This document shows positions 8,649 through 15,896 of a stretch of 39,098 nt of DNA, in pieces (position 1 is the stretch's first letter; every line of letters starts with the position of its first letter). The position numbers and the translations under genes were made by a program. The notes beneath the pieces are model-generated. The model saw only the letters and a list, made by a program, of their open reading frames with translations. It was not told the origin of the DNA and did no database searches. The stretch lies in contig CAJUSR010000033.1 of assembly GCA_910588855.1 (NCBI GenBank), positions 1-39,098 of the forward strand. Reading direction: 5' to 3'. Source of the DNA: an uncultured Kineothrix sp. Its GTDB lineage: Bacteria > Bacillota > Clostridia > Lachnospirales > Lachnospiraceae.

Positions 8649-8934
8649 CTGAAAACGCCCTTTGCCGATATCATTATCAGCAAAGGGCGTTATATACGCG
8701 GTACCACCTTTATTTTCACTCAACAGTCCCATCAGACCTAATCCTATAACGTGGATAAATCGTGGAAACCTACTTGCCTAGCTAAAATCCTTCATGCTAA
8801 GTTTCAGCCTCCCGGCTCCAAAGCTACCTTCCGCATGCCTTCCTTCAAACAACCTTTCAGCCAATGGGTCATTCTCTCTTTTAAGGGGTTATGCGTACTC
8901 CTCTTTTTCTTCACCATTCTTATATTTATGTTTT
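8649..8934 (-). promoter_or_regulatory. T-box riboswitch for tRNA-Val
   Basis: Minus-strand leader of valS. The T-box core AAGGTGGTACCGCG spans about 8710-8697. Its TGGT pairs with an ACCA acceptor end, which fits the A discriminator of tRNA-Val. In Stem I, CGCAT and ATGCG pair, and between them and the basal AAAG/CTTT pairs lies GAAGGTAG. The valine codon GTA at 8827-8825, followed by a purine, is the probable specifier. The alternative terminator is at 8691-8650. Uncharged tRNA-Val should stabilise the antiterminator and raise valS-folC expression. Confidence 0.93.
8650..8691 (-). terminator. T-box leader terminator
   Basis: A 12-bp perfect stem (8654-8665 with 8680-8691), AACGCCCTTTGC against GCAAAGGGCGTT, followed on the minus strand by TTTTCAGATTTTGTTTTT. 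It is the off-state of the T-box. The 8400-8640 stretch between this and valS holds no gene or structure that I can support. Confidence 0.9.
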
Positions 8935-8963
8935 AATATAATCGACAAATAATATTTTGTCAA
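8935..8963 (-). promoter_or_regulatory. sigma-A promoter of the valS operon
   Basis: Minus strand TTGACA (8963-8958), 17-bp spacer, TATATT (8940-8935). It is near consensus and directly upstream of the T-box leader. Confidence 0.85.
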
Positions 8964-9029
8964 GAAAATTTTTTCCATCAAAGAACAATTCCCAGAATTG
9001 ATTTCCCCTTGAAAGTTGAACCCATTCCC

Positions 9030-9058
9030 TTGTATTCCATATTTCCAAATGATATGAT
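9030..9058 (+). promoter_or_regulatory. candidate promoter of the SGNH hydrolase gene
   Basis: TTGTAT (9030-9035), 17-bp spacer, TATGAT (9053-9058), about 55 bp before the start codon. Confidence 0.5.
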
Positions 9059-9112
9059 AAGAAATAGGAAATTTTTTTATTTATATCATTTTCTTATGGG
9101 AAAGGAAAATCT

Positions 9113-9763
9113 ATGAAAAAAACAATTATATGCTTCGGCGACTCCAACACGCATGGATATTGCTCTGAAACAGGGGGAAGATTTGACGATACACAAAGAT
9201 ATCCCTGCCTTTTGGAAAAATATCTGGGAAACGGTTATATTGTCCGTGAAGAAGGTTTGAGTGGACGCACTACTGTCTTTGAGGATCCACTTTTTGAAGG
9301 TTTGAGCGGGCTTTCCGCTATCTTTGGCTGTTTAATGAGCCACGAACCGGTAGATTTATTGATTATCATGTTAGGAACTAACGATACGAAAGAAAGATTT
9401 GGCTGCAATGCAGAAAACATTGCAAAAGGACTGGAGCGTCTTACAAAAAAAGCGCAGTCTGTTACCGATGCATGGCGGAATAATAAGCCCAATATTCTTC
9501 TTGTTGCCCCTGCCCCTATTGAGGAAGGTTATGCATCAACTTTTGTGGTCAATGAAATGGGGAATGGCTGTGTGGAAAAATCCCGCCAGTTGGCCTTTTA
9601 TTACGAGAGAACTGCTAACTTGACCCATTGCCATTTTATGGATGCCGGCAAGATTCCCGGTATTCGCATGCATCCAAATGACTATATGCACCTAACTGAA
9701 GAAAGCCATGACCTATTGGCGAAGGCTTTAGCAGAACGGATACCATTACTTCTGGCACCATAA
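9113..9763 (+). CDS. SGNH/GDSL-family hydrolase
   Basis: 216 residues with no signal peptide, so probably a cytoplasmic esterase or lipase-like acyl hydrolase. The four family blocks are visible: GDSNTHG with nucleophile Ser11, GLSGRT with the oxyanion glycine, GTNDTKERF with the block III asparagine, and HPNDYMHLT with the catalytic Asp-x-x-His. The start has GGAAAGGAAAATCT upstream. It stands alone on the plus strand between the valS T-box promoter and a terminator at 9863. The substrate cannot be told; close homologues are often annotated arylesterase or lysophospholipase L1-like. Confidence 0.9.
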   Translation: MKKTIICFGDSNTHGYCSETGGRFDDTQRYPCLLEKYLGNGYIVREEGLSGRTTVFEDPLFEGLSGLSAIFGCLMSHEPVDLLIIMLGTNDTKERFGCNAENIAKGLERLTKKAQSVTDAWRNNKPNILLVAPAPIEEGYASTFVVNEMGNGCVEKSRQLAFYYERTANLTHCHFMDAGKIPGIRMHPNDYMHLTEESHDLLAKALAERIPLLLAP

Positions 9764-9862
9764 GCCATTTATAAAATGCTTAAAGCGGCATTGTAATATT
9801 TTCCCCCTTGTTTGGAAAATTTGCAGCCCAGGCTGCATCCGCAGTAATATAAGAATCCATAT

Positions 9863-9914
9863 AAGGCAGATAAGCTGCAAGGATTTCCTTCCCTTATCTG
9901 CCTTTCATATTTTC
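9863..9914 (+). terminator. rho-independent terminator after the SGNH hydrolase
   Basis: AAGGCAGATAAG (9863-9874) pairs with CTTATCTGCCTT (9893-9904), a 12-bp perfect stem followed by TTCATATTTT. It abuts the tail of the CmpB-like pseudogene, so it could also end minus-strand transcripts. Confidence 0.8.
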
Positions 9915-10189
9915 CGATAAAGCATCTTCAAATATGGGATAGCCTAACAGATAAGCAGCCACCCTCCCACTCCAAACAATAAACTTCCCCATAAACAGAT
10001 TCTTCCCCTGATATTCAAAAATTGCCCACTATAATCCCACCAGCACACTCCCCATAACCTTTCCAGAAAGTAGCCCGATACGTATTCCAACAAGGAGCAA
10101 ATCAGCATAGACATAAAAAAAGTTCCTACCGGTCTACACTCCCATCTTTTTAAAAGGAAAGCAAGCAATTGGAAAATGTTCAATATACT
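9905..10189 (-). pseudogene. remnant of a CmpB-like (putative ABC-transporter type IV) membrane protein
   Basis: The minus frame reads LKRWECRPVGTFFMSMLICS, then LLEYVSGYFLERLWGVCWWD, then NIRGRICLWGSLLFGVGGWL. This matches my memory of the C-terminal half of the PF06541 family (LEYxTGYxLE, WWDYS, NxxGRICL). A TAG at 9946-9944 interrupts it after GGWLLIC, and the same frame goes on as AIPYLKMLYRKI to TGA at 9905, the expected end. Upstream, a TGA at 10192-10190 closes the frame and the N-terminal half is missing; hairpin repeat copy B begins some 35 bp away. Truncation plus nonsense makes a decayed gene the best reading. Confidence 0.75.
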
Positions 10190-10228
10190 TCAAGTTTCAC
10201 ACAACAGGAGTATTTTCCCGAAAGAGGA

Positions 10229-10296
10229 AAAAAAGTGTCTTCGATACTTCATCAATTTATGTCCTTCTGGCGAAGGACTTTTCTATATGGTAAAAT
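10229..10296 (+). repeat. interspersed hairpin repeat, copy B
   Basis: Two modules: AAGTGTCTTCGATACTT (10233-10249), whose C to T change keeps a G-U pair in the stem, and GTCCTTCTGGCGAAGGAC (10261-10278) followed by TTTTCTATATGGTAAAA. It lies where the 5' half of the CmpB-like gene has been lost. Confidence 0.8.
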
Positions 10297-10324
10297 AAAG
10301 GAACTGCCGTAATACGACAGTTCC
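10290..10324 (-). terminator. terminator of the PTS-HAD operon
   Basis: The minus strand forms GGAACTG/CAGTTCC with further inner pairs (10324-10300), followed by TTTATTTTACC. It is 12 bp after the HAD gene stop. Confidence 0.8.
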
Positions 10325-10336
10325 TTCTGTGGGATT

Positions 10337-10996
10337 TCAGTTCCTTAACCACGCATGTTGAAATTCTGTAAAATCACAAATACAATGCGTGGCTCCTGCT
10401 CGAATCAATTCAGGATGGATAGGATTGCTTCCAATACCTATAACTTTTCCTGCACCATTCTCTTTTGCATAGCGTATAGCGCCTATGCTGTCTTCGATCA
10501 CAATACATTCAGAAAATGCTGTTCCCAATCTTCTGGCAGCTTCCAGATGCATTTCCCCCTTGTTTACATATACCCCATCATCATAAACACACATTTCACG
10601 GTCAAACCATCGTTCCAAATGAAATGTACGGAAGTAAAAATCTACATTGTCTATAATGGAGGCAGTAGCTAATGCATAAGGGATTTTCTGCTCCTTCAGT
10701 TCCGAAAATAATTCCTCGGCCCCTGCTACCAGATGTACCTTCTCAAGATTCTTGCTACAGATATCCCGATAATAAGATTCTTTACGGACAGACACTTCTT
10801 TTCTTTCTTCTTTTGTCAAACCAGGAGCAATTTTGGAAATTAATCCACCATTATGCTGCCCGCAGAAAAGCGAGGGATCCAACTCCTGATTGTCCTCATT
10901 ACAAAGCTCTTTATAAATCTTTGACCATGCTTCCAAATGGAAGCATGTGTCAAAGAAAAGAGTACCATTGAAATCAAATATAACTGCTTTCATCAT
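10337..10996 (-). CDS. HAD-family sugar-phosphate phosphatase-like protein
   Basis: 219 residues, subfamily IA (beta-phosphoglucomutase-like) with a C1 helical cap. Motif I is FDFNGTLFFD with nucleophile Asp8, motif II LATAS, motif III the lysine in VNKGE, and motif IV VIEDSIGAI. The second Asp of the usual DxD is Asn (codon AAT), which is unusual because that Asp acts as general acid-base in phosphatases and mutases. It starts 6 bp after the IID stop, with only a weak ribosome binding site, so translation is probably coupled. Two ATGs in tandem (10996 and 10993) are possible starts. Context points to a sugar phosphate from the PTS pathway as substrate. Confidence 0.85.
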   Translation of the reverse strand: MMKAVIFDFNGTLFFDTCFHLEAWSKIYKELCNEDNQELDPSLFCGQHNGGLISKIAPGLTKEERKEVSVRKESYYRDICSKNLEKVHLVAGAEELFSELKEQKIPYALATASIIDNVDFYFRTFHLERWFDREMCVYDDGVYVNKGEMHLEAARRLGTAFSECIVIEDSIGAIRYAKENGAGKVIGIGSNPIHPELIRAGATHCICDFTEFQHAWLRN

Positions 10997-11002
10997 CTTT
11001 TA

Positions 11003-11827
11003 TTAGAAGATCCCGACAAGCGCTCCCAGAAGACCAACTACCAACAGCAAACCGATACAAGCAACCGGTTTCCAGCCTTTTTTCTTAATCAGGAAGAAAA
11101 GACCAAGAGTAATCGTCAACGGAATCAATTTCGGAAGTACGCCGTCCAAAATGCTCTGGATAACGATAGGGCTTTCACCATTAGGAATTTCCAATGCGAT
11201 TGTTGTTCCACCGTAGTTAGATGTTAAAGCACCAACGATGAATACACCAAGCATAGAAGCCGCACGTGTAAATTCTTTTGCATTAGCTGTCAATAACTCA
11301 ATCGCTTTTGATCCCAGTTTATAAGACCAATTCATTAACCAGAAACGTACCCCAAACTGTACAACGTTGAAAATCAACAGGAACAGGATAGGCCCAGCGA
11401 GGGAACCATTGATTGCCATATTTGAAGTAATACCTGCGGTAATCGGTACAAGAGTGAACCAGAAAATAGCGTCACCGATACCTCCAAGAGGACCCATTGC
11501 AGCCACACGTACCGCACGGATAGTATTGATATCTGCCTTCTGTTGTTCCAAAGACAATACAATACCCATTACGAAAGTTACAAGGAACGGATGCGTATTG
11601 AAGAACTCAAGGTTGTGCTGCATAGAAGTTTCAAGGTCTTCCTTGTCATCTGCATGGATTTTCTCAAGTCCGGGAAGAATGCCGTATAACCATCCAGCAG
11701 CCTGCATTCTTTCATAGTTGAAGGATGCCTGCAAGTTCAAAGAACGCCATACCATCTTATTCAGGGTCTTTTTATCCAACGGTTTAGCCGGTGTTAAATT
11801 ATTATACTGTGTTTTATTAGATGCCAT
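11003..11827 (-). CDS. PTS system mannose/N-acetylgalactosamine-family IID component
   Basis: 274 residues from ATG at 11827, chosen because GGAGGTG lies just upstream, inside the end of IIC (11-bp overlap). IID is a membrane subunit that, with IIC, forms the sugar channel. Family signs are the N-terminal WRSLNLQASFNYERMQAAGW, the conserved NTHPFL, GPLGGIGDAIFW, and C-terminal hydrophobic helices (PVACIGLLLVVGLLGALVGI). It follows IIC and precedes the HAD gene. Substrate by context: an amino sugar such as GalNAc or galactosamine. Confidence 0.93.
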   Translation of the reverse strand: MASNKTQYNNLTPAKPLDKKTLNKMVWRSLNLQASFNYERMQAAGWLYGILPGLEKIHADDKEDLETSMQHNLEFFNTHPFLVTFVMGIVLSLEQQKADINTIRAVRVAAMGPLGGIGDAIFWFTLVPITAGITSNMAINGSLAGPILFLLIFNVVQFGVRFWLMNWSYKLGSKAIELLTANAKEFTRAASMLGVFIVGALTSNYGGTTIALEIPNGESPIVIQSILDGVLPKLIPLTITLGLFFLIKKKGWKPVACIGLLLVVGLLGALVGIF

Positions 11828-12623
11828 CTTCGTCACCTCCATTTGCGCTTCCTGCATTCTGCTTAATTGCAACGCGTGTCTGGAAGTCGTTCAGAGCGAT
11901 TGCAACACCAACAAATGCGATAAGGATTAGAGCGGAACCGGACAGTTCCGGGATGAATCCGATAATTGTTGCGAGTGCGAAACCTACAAAGTAAATACCC
12001 CACAGGTCATTGGAAAGCATGATACGAAGCAGGATAGCAAAACCAACGAAACGCATCATTCCGCCTGCTGCTCCAAGGCCGTTCATAATCCATGCGAAAT
12101 CCTGAGACAGTTTGTCCAGAGTATTTCCCAGTGCGCTTCCGCCGATAAGGCCGGCAATACAAACGATTGCAAACAAAAGACCAAGTGCGCCCATTGCCAA
12201 ATAGTTCAAACGAACGATACCTTTTGTATCACCTTTCTCTGCCATATTATCCGCTACGGACATAATCGGAGACATTACGGTGAACAGCAAAGTAACCATG
12301 TACTGGCCAATCAATGCGAAAGGCACTGCGAGACCAACTGCTGCCGTCGTATCAAGTCCGGAAGAAATCGCAAATACGGTTGCCATAATTCCACCGATAA
12401 CCGCATTCGGAGGCTGCGCTCCGCCGACAGGCATGTTACCGATTGTCATTAACTGATATGTACCGCCTACTACCAAACCGGTAGGCAAATCGCCAAGGAT
12501 AGCTCCTACAACTGCACCCGTAACGATAGGCTGGTACAGAGATTCTAATAAGTCGAACTGGTCGATGGCCACGATGAATGCCCATACGCCAACCAGAATA
12601 ATCTGAATTGCATTAAATTCCAT
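11817..12623 (-). CDS. PTS system mannose/N-acetylgalactosamine-family IIC component
   Basis: 268 residues, polytopic membrane permease (MEFNAIQIILVGVWAFIVAI, GDLPTGLVVGGTYQLM, GGAQPPNAVIGGIMA). It forms the transport path with IID. The start at 12623 has AAAGGAGATTG upstream. It lies 42 bp after IIB. The C-terminus is short and hydrophilic and carries the IID ribosome binding site. Confidence 0.93.
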   Translation of the reverse strand: MEFNAIQIILVGVWAFIVAIDQFDLLESLYQPIVTGAVVGAILGDLPTGLVVGGTYQLMTIGNMPVGGAQPPNAVIGGIMATVFAISSGLDTTAAVGLAVPFALIGQYMVTLLFTVMSPIMSVADNMAEKGDTKGIVRLNYLAMGALGLLFAIVCIAGLIGGSALGNTLDKLSQDFAWIMNGLGAAGGMMRFVGFAILLRIMLSNDLWGIYFVGFALATIIGFIPELSGSALILIAFVGVAIALNDFQTRVAIKQNAGSANGGDEDGI

Positions 12624-12665
12624 GATTTATACAATCTCCTTTCCCATAAAAATTGATAAAGTTAC

Positions 12666-13142
12666 TTATTTGAACAATTTTTCAATGTTCTCCGTGCCCT
12701 CTGTCGGAACCCTTCTGATTTCAAGTTCCACACCGAGTTCACGTAATTTTGCAAAAGCAGCTACATCGCTGTCATCTACGGCTACAGAGCCTGCAACCTG
12801 ACGCTTTCCTTCTGCCATATGCATATTACCGATATTCACTTTTTTAATCGGCACACCGCCTTCCACAAGTGCCAAAACATCTTGCGGCGTCTCACACACG
12901 ATAAAAATCATCTGCTTATCAGATGCCTTATGAATGGTAGAAATGGTTTTTTCCAAAGTCCAGTAACGCATTGCTGCATAACTGGGAGCCGCCATATCCA
13001 TCAGGCCTTGACGGAGCTTGTCGCCTGCCACCTTGTCGTTAGCAACCAAAATAAGGTTTGCACCGATACTTCCACACCATTGGGTCGCCACCTGACCATG
13101 AACCAAACGATTGTCTATTCGTGTCAAAACAATATTGGGCAT
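12666..13142 (-). CDS. PTS system mannose/N-acetylgalactosamine-family IIB component
   Basis: 158 residues, cytoplasmic phosphotransfer domain. The active-site His15 sits in RIDNRLVHGQVATQW, exactly as in the family. It receives phosphate from IIA and passes it to sugar bound by IIC/IID. The IIA gene is not adjacent: it is at 15450, downstream of agaS. The start has an AAGGAGGGAG ribosome binding site. This is the first gene of the IIB-IIC-IID-HAD operon. Confidence 0.94.
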   Translation of the reverse strand: MPNIVLTRIDNRLVHGQVATQWCGSIGANLILVANDKVAGDKLRQGLMDMAAPSYAAMRYWTLEKTISTIHKASDKQMIFIVCETPQDVLALVEGGVPIKKVNIGNMHMAEGKRQVAGSVAVDDSDVAAFAKLRELGVELEIRRVPTEGTENIEKLFK

Positions 13143-13168
13143 AATTCTCCCTCCTTAAACTATGATTC

Positions 13169-13203
13169 TTTTCTGAAAATCCCATTCAGATTGATTTATT
13201 ATA
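13169..13203 (-). promoter_or_regulatory. PTS operon promoter region with candidate operator
   Basis: A TATAAT -10 (13203-13198, minus) lacks a good -35, as expected for an activator-dependent promoter. TTTTCTGAAAA at 13169-13179 lies just downstream. A similar TTTTCTGTAAAA is at 13441-13452, near the start of the divergent AraC gene. The rest of the 13143-13485 gap is AT-rich with no gene. Confidence 0.4.
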
Positions 13204-13485
13204 AAGCTTTTTACCTGGTAAGTCTTTGTAACTTTCAACAGTTTATTTGTTCTTTTCGTTTTTTTTATATTATTTTAATTATTTTTTCCTTTTTGACCAT
13301 AGATTTGATTGCTTTTAGTTATATTTTATCCATATTGCATAATAATTTTCAATAACAAATAATTCCCGGCAAGCTTTTCTTAAATCCTATAGCCAGTCTA
13401 AATACGTCTTTTTCTCATTCTTTTGAAGATTTTATAGACATTTTCTGTAAAAAAATATATACTATTTTTGTTATGGAGGTTATTT

Positions 13486-14682
13486 ATGCAATTAAAAACA
13501 TCTAGCACAGAGTTTGAAAAATACGGCGCCGTCTATGATCAGCCTTTGGATTTGGAACAATGTGGCATGATTAGCCGAAACTGGCATTTAATTGCCAAAC
13601 GCTATGTCAGCCAGCTCTACCGCTTTGACTGCGAAGTTTACCTTGAAATGCAGGAAGGCATGGCAGCCCTTTTGGTCGGCGAAGTTCCACAGGCAGACGA
13701 ATTAACGGCATTTGCCGTCCATCGGCTGGTAAAAATCAAACCTGGCATTTATTTTTCTCTTGTAGCCGTTACATCCAATATTACATGTAAGCTGATTACT
13801 GTCGCATCCTACTTATCTATCGTGGAGGCCCTTTCTCCTCCTTACCTATTTGAACGGATTCTCCCCCGTATCCGGATTAGCGAGATACTCGGATATTATT
13901 ATTCTATCCGCAACGCCGGATATCAATTCGGAGGCGAAAAACATTCTTACTTTGAACTCACTTACGTGGACAGGGGCTGCATGATTTCTGAAATCGACGG
14001 AAAAATCTTTCATCTGAAGGAACGCGAGTTAATCATTTACGGGCCCGGGCAATTCCATACGCAACAGATTCCCGACGGCTGTTCCTGTTCTTATGTAACG
14101 ATTATTTTTGATATGGAAACCATTATTTACGATGTAGAGAGTACGCATTATGAGCTTCTGTTAAACAAAGTATTCGGCTACGACAAAAAAATACATACAT
14201 TAATTAAAACTTTTGTAATGGAAAGCACCTCTCAGATTCCTTATATGAACAGTTTGATGTTATGCCTGCTTCAGGAAACGATTATCCGCCTTCTCCAATC
14301 CGAATTTATCGGCAAAAAGAGTGAGCGTTCCGTTACCGATGCAAGGCAGCACTATCAGGACGAACTTCTGGAAAAAATTCTCGCCTATATTGACGAAACA
14401 ATTTATGAACCCATTACTATCGCAGAAATCTGCCAGAAATTCTCCCTCTCCCGGTCTTCCTTACAAATTTTGTTTAAAGAAAGCCTAAACCAGCCACCAA
14501 AAAAATATATCAATGAGCTAAAGCTGGAAACAAGCCGGCAGATGATATGTGAAGGTAAATATACAATCAGTGAAATCGCCCTTATGTTGGGATTTAACTC
14601 CATCCACTACTTTTCTAGGGCCTTTACCCAGAAATTTGGTATGGCACCCAGCGAATATTCCAAGATGCTTTATAAACTATAG
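13486..14682 (+). CDS. AraC-family transcriptional regulator with an extra N-terminal domain
   Basis: 398 residues from ATG at 13486 (GGAGGTTATTT upstream). Three parts are visible. Residues 1-115 form an extra domain (SSTEFEKYGAVYDQPLD, VHRLVKIKPGIYFSLVAV) that resembles, from memory, cupin-like DUF4867/ureidoglycolate-lyase proteins. Next is an AraC-type ligand-binding cupin (FELTYVDRGCMISEIDGKIF). Last come two HTH motifs (TIAEICQKFSLSRSSLQILF and ISEIALMLGFNSIHYFSRAF) with the ending KFGMAPSEYSK. It is divergent from the PTS operon and probably activates it in response to an amino sugar or its phosphate. The identity of the N-terminal domain is tentative. Confidence 0.88.
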   Translation: MQLKTSSTEFEKYGAVYDQPLDLEQCGMISRNWHLIAKRYVSQLYRFDCEVYLEMQEGMAALLVGEVPQADELTAFAVHRLVKIKPGIYFSLVAVTSNITCKLITVASYLSIVEALSPPYLFERILPRIRISEILGYYYSIRNAGYQFGGEKHSYFELTYVDRGCMISEIDGKIFHLKERELIIYGPGQFHTQQIPDGCSCSYVTIIFDMETIIYDVESTHYELLLNKVFGYDKKIHTLIKTFVMESTSQIPYMNSLMLCLLQETIIRLLQSEFIGKKSERSVTDARQHYQDELLEKILAYIDETIYEPITIAEICQKFSLSRSSLQILFKESLNQPPKKYINELKLETSRQMICEGKYTISEIALMLGFNSIHYFSRAFTQKFGMAPSEYSKMLYKL

Positions 14683-14770
14683 CATAATCGAGTAGAGAAG
14701 ATTCATCTTCCCCTACTCGCTGCGCCCCCCCGTACACAACATAGCGGCATATATCCTCTGCACGGGGCAC

Positions 14771-14862
14771 TCATAAAAAAGTGTCTTCGACACTTCATGA
14801 AGAACCTTCGGTTCTTCCTCAATTTACGTCCTTCTGGCGAAGGATCTTCCTATATGGTAAAA
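14771..14862 (+). repeat. interspersed hairpin repeat, copy C
   Basis: Three hairpin modules in a row: AAGTGTCTTCGACACTT (14779-14795), GAAGAACCTTCGGTTCTTC (14799-14817) and GTCCTTCTGGCGAAGGATC (from 14828), followed by TTCCTATATGGTAAAA. Before it lies a further stem, CGAGTAG (14689-14695) with CTACTCG (14713-14719), next to the AraC stop. The copy sits between convergent genes. Confidence 0.85.
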
Positions 14863-14865
14863 AAT

Positions 14866-14912
14866 AAATCCGCAGAGAAATGGTATTTTCCCATCTCTTT
14901 GCGGATTTTTCT
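14866..14912. terminator. bidirectional terminator between araC-type gene and yajC
   Basis: AAATCCGCA (14866-14874) pairs with TGCGGATTT (14900-14908), with further inner pairs. The plus-strand tail is TTTTTCTCTTT, and the minus strand ends in TTTATTTTTTACC. It serves the convergent AraC gene and the agaS-IIA-yajC operon. Confidence 0.8.
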
Positions 14913-15073
14913 CTTTCACTGCTTTTGCAGGCGCTTTCATTTACTTCATTTATTCCATTTGTTTTATTCGTTTTGTTTACCCAACATCCATGTAATCAAA
15001 AGCAGCTGCCTCTTACTTTCAGCATCCGAAATCTGTATGGGCTGTCAAGCAAGATATTTTATTACTTATTAAC

Positions 15074-15370
15074 TTATTTCTCCTTGGAATCAATCAGGGC
15101 TTGAATTGCAAACCGGGAAATCTGGATGACTGTGCTTTTTGCCACCTCCACATTTACAGTTTCCTCTTCTATGCCTACAACTCTTCCATAAATCCCTCCG
15201 GCAAACATAACTTTACTTCCAATTTTCAGTTCCGTATGGACTTCTCCCAAAGCTTCCCTGCGTTTACGCACATTTTTCGCAGAGATAAATGCAAGAATCA
15301 ATCCGATGATTCCCATAATGACTGCCAAAGTCACACAAGTCCAGACAACTACTTCCCAGTTAATACCCAT
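15074..15370 (-). CDS. YajC-like protein of the PTS operon
   Basis: 98 residues from ATG at 15370 (GGGAGAAGAATT upstream); a longer reading to 15424 lacks a ribosome binding site. There is one N-terminal membrane helix (VVVWTCVTLAVIMGIIGLIL), then the YajC-type cytoplasmic domain (LKIGSKVMFAGGIYGRVVGI, EEETVNVEV). YajC proper is an accessory of the Sec translocase. YajC-like genes are, as I recall, also found inside mannose-family PTS operons of streptococci, so this is more likely a PTS-associated paralogue than the housekeeping yajC. It follows IIA by about 80 bp and is the last gene of the operon. Its role in transport is unknown. Confidence 0.85.
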   Translation of the reverse strand: MGINWEVVVWTCVTLAVIMGIIGLILAFISAKNVRKRREALGEVHTELKIGSKVMFAGGIYGRVVGIEEETVNVEVAKSTVIQISRFAIQALIDSKEK

Positions 15371-15449
15371 AATTCTTCTCCCAGCGCCCCAGACGGATGT
15401 TCCATTACACCCTATTGAGGCCAATCATATCTAATATATTCTTTCGCTC

Positions 15450-15884
15450 TTAAATCCCGTCCTCTTCCGCATTGTCTTCATGAGCCGTAAGTTCAAAACG
15501 GACAATGTAATCCTTTCCCGTCTCAATGAGGGATTGTGCCAAATCAAGCGGGGAATCAAATGCCGCCATCGCCATAGACCCCTCAATCAGCATCGGCAGA
15601 TTGGAACCTGCAAGGACTTCTATCGCCTGATCCGGACGGGCTACTTTGCACTCTACCGCACTCTTGAAAGGAGAGCCTCCTGCCAAATCCGAAAGTACCA
15701 ATACACCGTCGCAATTCTTTAGTTCGTCTAAAGCTTTGTTCAGGTTCTCCGTCAATGTATCCGTAGAATGATTTTCTTCAAAATCCACATAAACAATATT
15801 TTCCGTATTGCCTGTAATCAGCCTCAGGCTGGAACCAAGCCCTGTTGCAAAATGTCCGTGACCGGTAATCAATAAACCTACCAT
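15450..15884 (-). CDS. PTS system mannose-family IIA component
   Basis: 144 residues. The phosphorylated histidine is most likely His9 in LLITGHGHFATGL; LSDLAGGSPF is the other family signature. It takes phosphate from HPr and passes it to IIB (12666-13142). It lies 12 bp after agaS, separate from the IIB-IIC-IID operon, so the transporter is built from two transcripts. The acidic C-terminal tail (HEDNAEEDGI) resembles the ending of IIC. Confidence 0.93.
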   Translation of the reverse strand: MVGLLITGHGHFATGLGSSLRLITGNTENIVYVDFEENHSTDTLTENLNKALDELKNCDGVLVLSDLAGGSPFKSAVECKVARPDQAIEVLAGSNLPMLIEGSMAMAAFDSPLDLAQSLIETGKDYIVRFELTAHEDNAEEDGI

Positions 15885-15896
15885 GATGGTATCCTC

